Source of the DNA: Salvelinus alpinus
Lineage: Eukaryota; Chordata; Actinopteri; Salmoniformes; Salmonidae
Reading direction: 5' to 3'
NCBI RefSeq assembly: GCF_045679555.1
Contig: NC_092100.1
Location: forward strand, 33,481,106-33,545,105
DNA length: 64,000 nucleotides
This document shows positions 62,287 to 64,000 of the stretch, piece by piece (the first letter of the stretch is position 1; every line of letters starts with the position of its first letter). The translations under genes and the position numbers were made by a program. Below the pieces are notes generated by a model. The model did not search any database. It saw nothing but the letters and a program-made list of their open reading frames with translations, and had not been told where the DNA came from.

Positions 62287-62446
62287 CTGGCAGCCATCCT
62301 GATTGATCCACTTGGTCTGCACATATTCTCTGTCTTTGTCATTGAGGGCCTGTGTGGTAATCTAGCTCTAGTATACCAGCCCTCTGAAGACTGTCAGCCA
62401 TGGTGTCAGTCATTACGGGACAGACAGCACACAATGCCTGAATCAC
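62287..62446 (-). pseudogene. blm: blm exon remnant with stop and frameshifts
   Basis: DSGIVCCLSRND then TGA at 62406-62408. In other frames it continues MADSLQRAGILELDYHTG and NDKDREYVQTKWINQDGCQ, so at least two frameshifts. Acceptor ACTCTAG and donor GTGAGG are intact. Confidence 0.87.
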
Positions 62447-62546
62447 CTAGAGTACACACAAGGAGTAAAAACCAAGTCATGATCCCAGTCCTCAAATGAT
62501 TCAATGAGCATTGGAAACTTCAGACAAACTTAGGGAGAACACTAAC

Positions 62547-62718
<172 letters not shown>

Positions 62719-62764
62719 TCACTACATCTGTACTGGTATTTTGTCCCAGGTAAGACACCTCTTA

Positions 62765-62920
<156 letters not shown>

Positions 62921-62995
62921 TTAAAAAAATAAAGTGGGCATGAGGCTCATCCATGACCACAAAACCGTAGGACAGATAAAGCATCACATTCCCTA

Positions 62996-63136
<141 letters not shown>

Positions 63137-63269
63137 TTAGAGCAGTTTCTGTTCTTGGTAAGCATGTTATTGTCACAGTGCGAACAAAACACGCACTAGA
63201 TCAAACAGAGGGTTTTCAAGAAGAGGTTAATGTTAGTTTTCGCTACAGGTCTTGTGATTTTATTCTCAC

Positions 63270-63381
63270 CTTCTCAGGAGTGGCATAAAGCAGTTTAATG
63301 ATGGGGGTCCTTTTTGGACAGCTGCAAGATCCTCCCTGCTTCACCATCAGCCTTGTCACCAGACACACTTGTGGCAGGAAT
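63270..63381 (-). pseudogene. blm: blm exon remnant with frameshift
   Basis: IPATSVSGDKADGEAGRI LQLSKKDP, then one extra C (a run of five C on the sense strand, 63303-63307) before IIKLLYATPEK in the next frame. Acceptor TTTTAG and donor GTGAGA are present. Confidence 0.87.
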
Positions 63382-63447
63382 CTAAAAGCATGTACGGATG
63401 TTTAAAACACCTTCCACGCACAGGGTAGCAAGAATGTACACATTTCA

Positions 63448-63621
<174 letters not shown>

Positions 63622-63774
63622 TCACAGTTTATTACATTTCCAAATCAAAATGATCTGTTCATACCTACTAAATGTTACACATCTGCAAAGTCAGTTTAAG
63701 TTATTTGAATTAACGCATTAAAATGCACTTGTTGTATAGTACAATGTTCTTAACTCTTCTTGAACTGCAGTGAT

Positions 63775-63860
63775 GGTTAAGGGCTTGAAAGTAAGCATTT
63801 CACAATAAGGTCTACACTTGTATTCGGCGCATGTGACAAATACAATTTGATTTGATACAA
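63775..63860 (+). mobile_element. LINE 3' tail fragment in blm intron
   Basis: GAAAGTAAGCATTTCACAAT then GTATTCGGCGCATGTGACAA and a TTTGATTTGATAC end, the + strand LINE tail. Confidence 0.65.
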
Positions 63861-63882
63861 TCTGCATTGATTCATCACTCAC

Positions 63883-63988
63883 CTGTGGGCTTCAGGAAAA
63901 ATGAGTCTTCACCGAACAACGTAGCATTAATGGTCACTAGTTGATTGAATAGGAACCAGACCAAAGCACTTGTGGAAAATCATAATCT
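63883..63988 (-). pseudogene. blm: blm exon remnant: start of helicase core
   Basis: Starts IMIFHKCFGL; after a shift of frame near 63954 (a net loss relative to other BLM sequences) it continues FLFNQLVTINATLFGEDSFF LKPT. Acceptor GTCCAG and donor GTGAGT are intact. Confidence 0.85.
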
Positions 63989-64000
63989 CTGGACAGTTGG

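Overview
The window looks like a salmonid fish (Salmonidae) chromosome segment. The evidence is its repeat set: tRNA-derived SINEs of the salmonid HpaI type (GTTAAC in the body) and SmaI type (CCCGGG at the head), Tc1-like transposons including one with the inverted/direct-repeat ends of the salmonid family from which Sleeping Beauty was built, L2/Rex1-like LINE 3' ends, and long CA/TG microsatellites. The species cannot be fixed from this sequence.

Two cellular genes are recognisable. The first, on the + strand, is frmd5 (FERM domain-containing protein 5). Thirteen coding exons from 26570 to 49587 join in frame to 538 codons plus a stop. They cover the FERM domain, the FERM-adjacent segment, a Ser-rich tail and a C-terminal transmembrane helix. 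Only the short first coding exon is missing, so 1-26569 is probably intron 1 or upstream sequence. A long 3' UTR may run to a polyadenylation signal near 54000. An unassigned 273-bp open segment at 46709-46981 has matching splice phases and may be a cassette exon or alternative first exon.

The second, on the - strand from the right edge to about 61377, is the RecQ helicase core of BLM. It is broken by several frameshifts, two in-frame stops, a deleted DEAH aspartate codon and missing splice acceptors. It lacks recognisable zinc-binding (RQC) and HRDC exons. It reads as a blm pseudogene, possibly a decayed duplicate from the salmonid genome duplication, lying tail-to-tail with frmd5.

Everything else is repeat or unrecognised non-coding sequence. 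Region by region: 1-8.7 kb, unclassified repeat, LINE 3' ends, a Tigger/pogo-like MITE and an inverted SINE pair; 8.7-15 kb, solo-LTR-like element, internally deleted Sleeping Beauty-type Tc1, two SmaI-type SINEs (one nested in a palindromic element); 15-19.4 kb, one LINE copy split by about 2.9 kb of nested insertions; 19.7-26.5 kb, foldback MITEs, a CA microsatellite, a Tc1-type MITE; 26.5-49.6 kb, frmd5 with introns holding a hAT element, a Tc1, a solo LTR, 43-bp and 47-bp minisatellites, and a LINE with a 403-codon reverse-transcriptase frame; 54.8-61 kb, two Tc1 elements in opposite orientation, each with an uninterrupted 340-aa transposase, plus a broken Tc1 and an LTR-like segment; 61.4-64 kb, the blm pseudogene.

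I saw no tRNA or rRNA gene, no CRISPR array and no operon-like organisation. I found no convincing new multi-gene system. The leads most worth checking are the candidate frmd5 exon, the TG tract beside a skippable frmd5 exon, the paired intact Tc1 transposases and the blm pseudogene.
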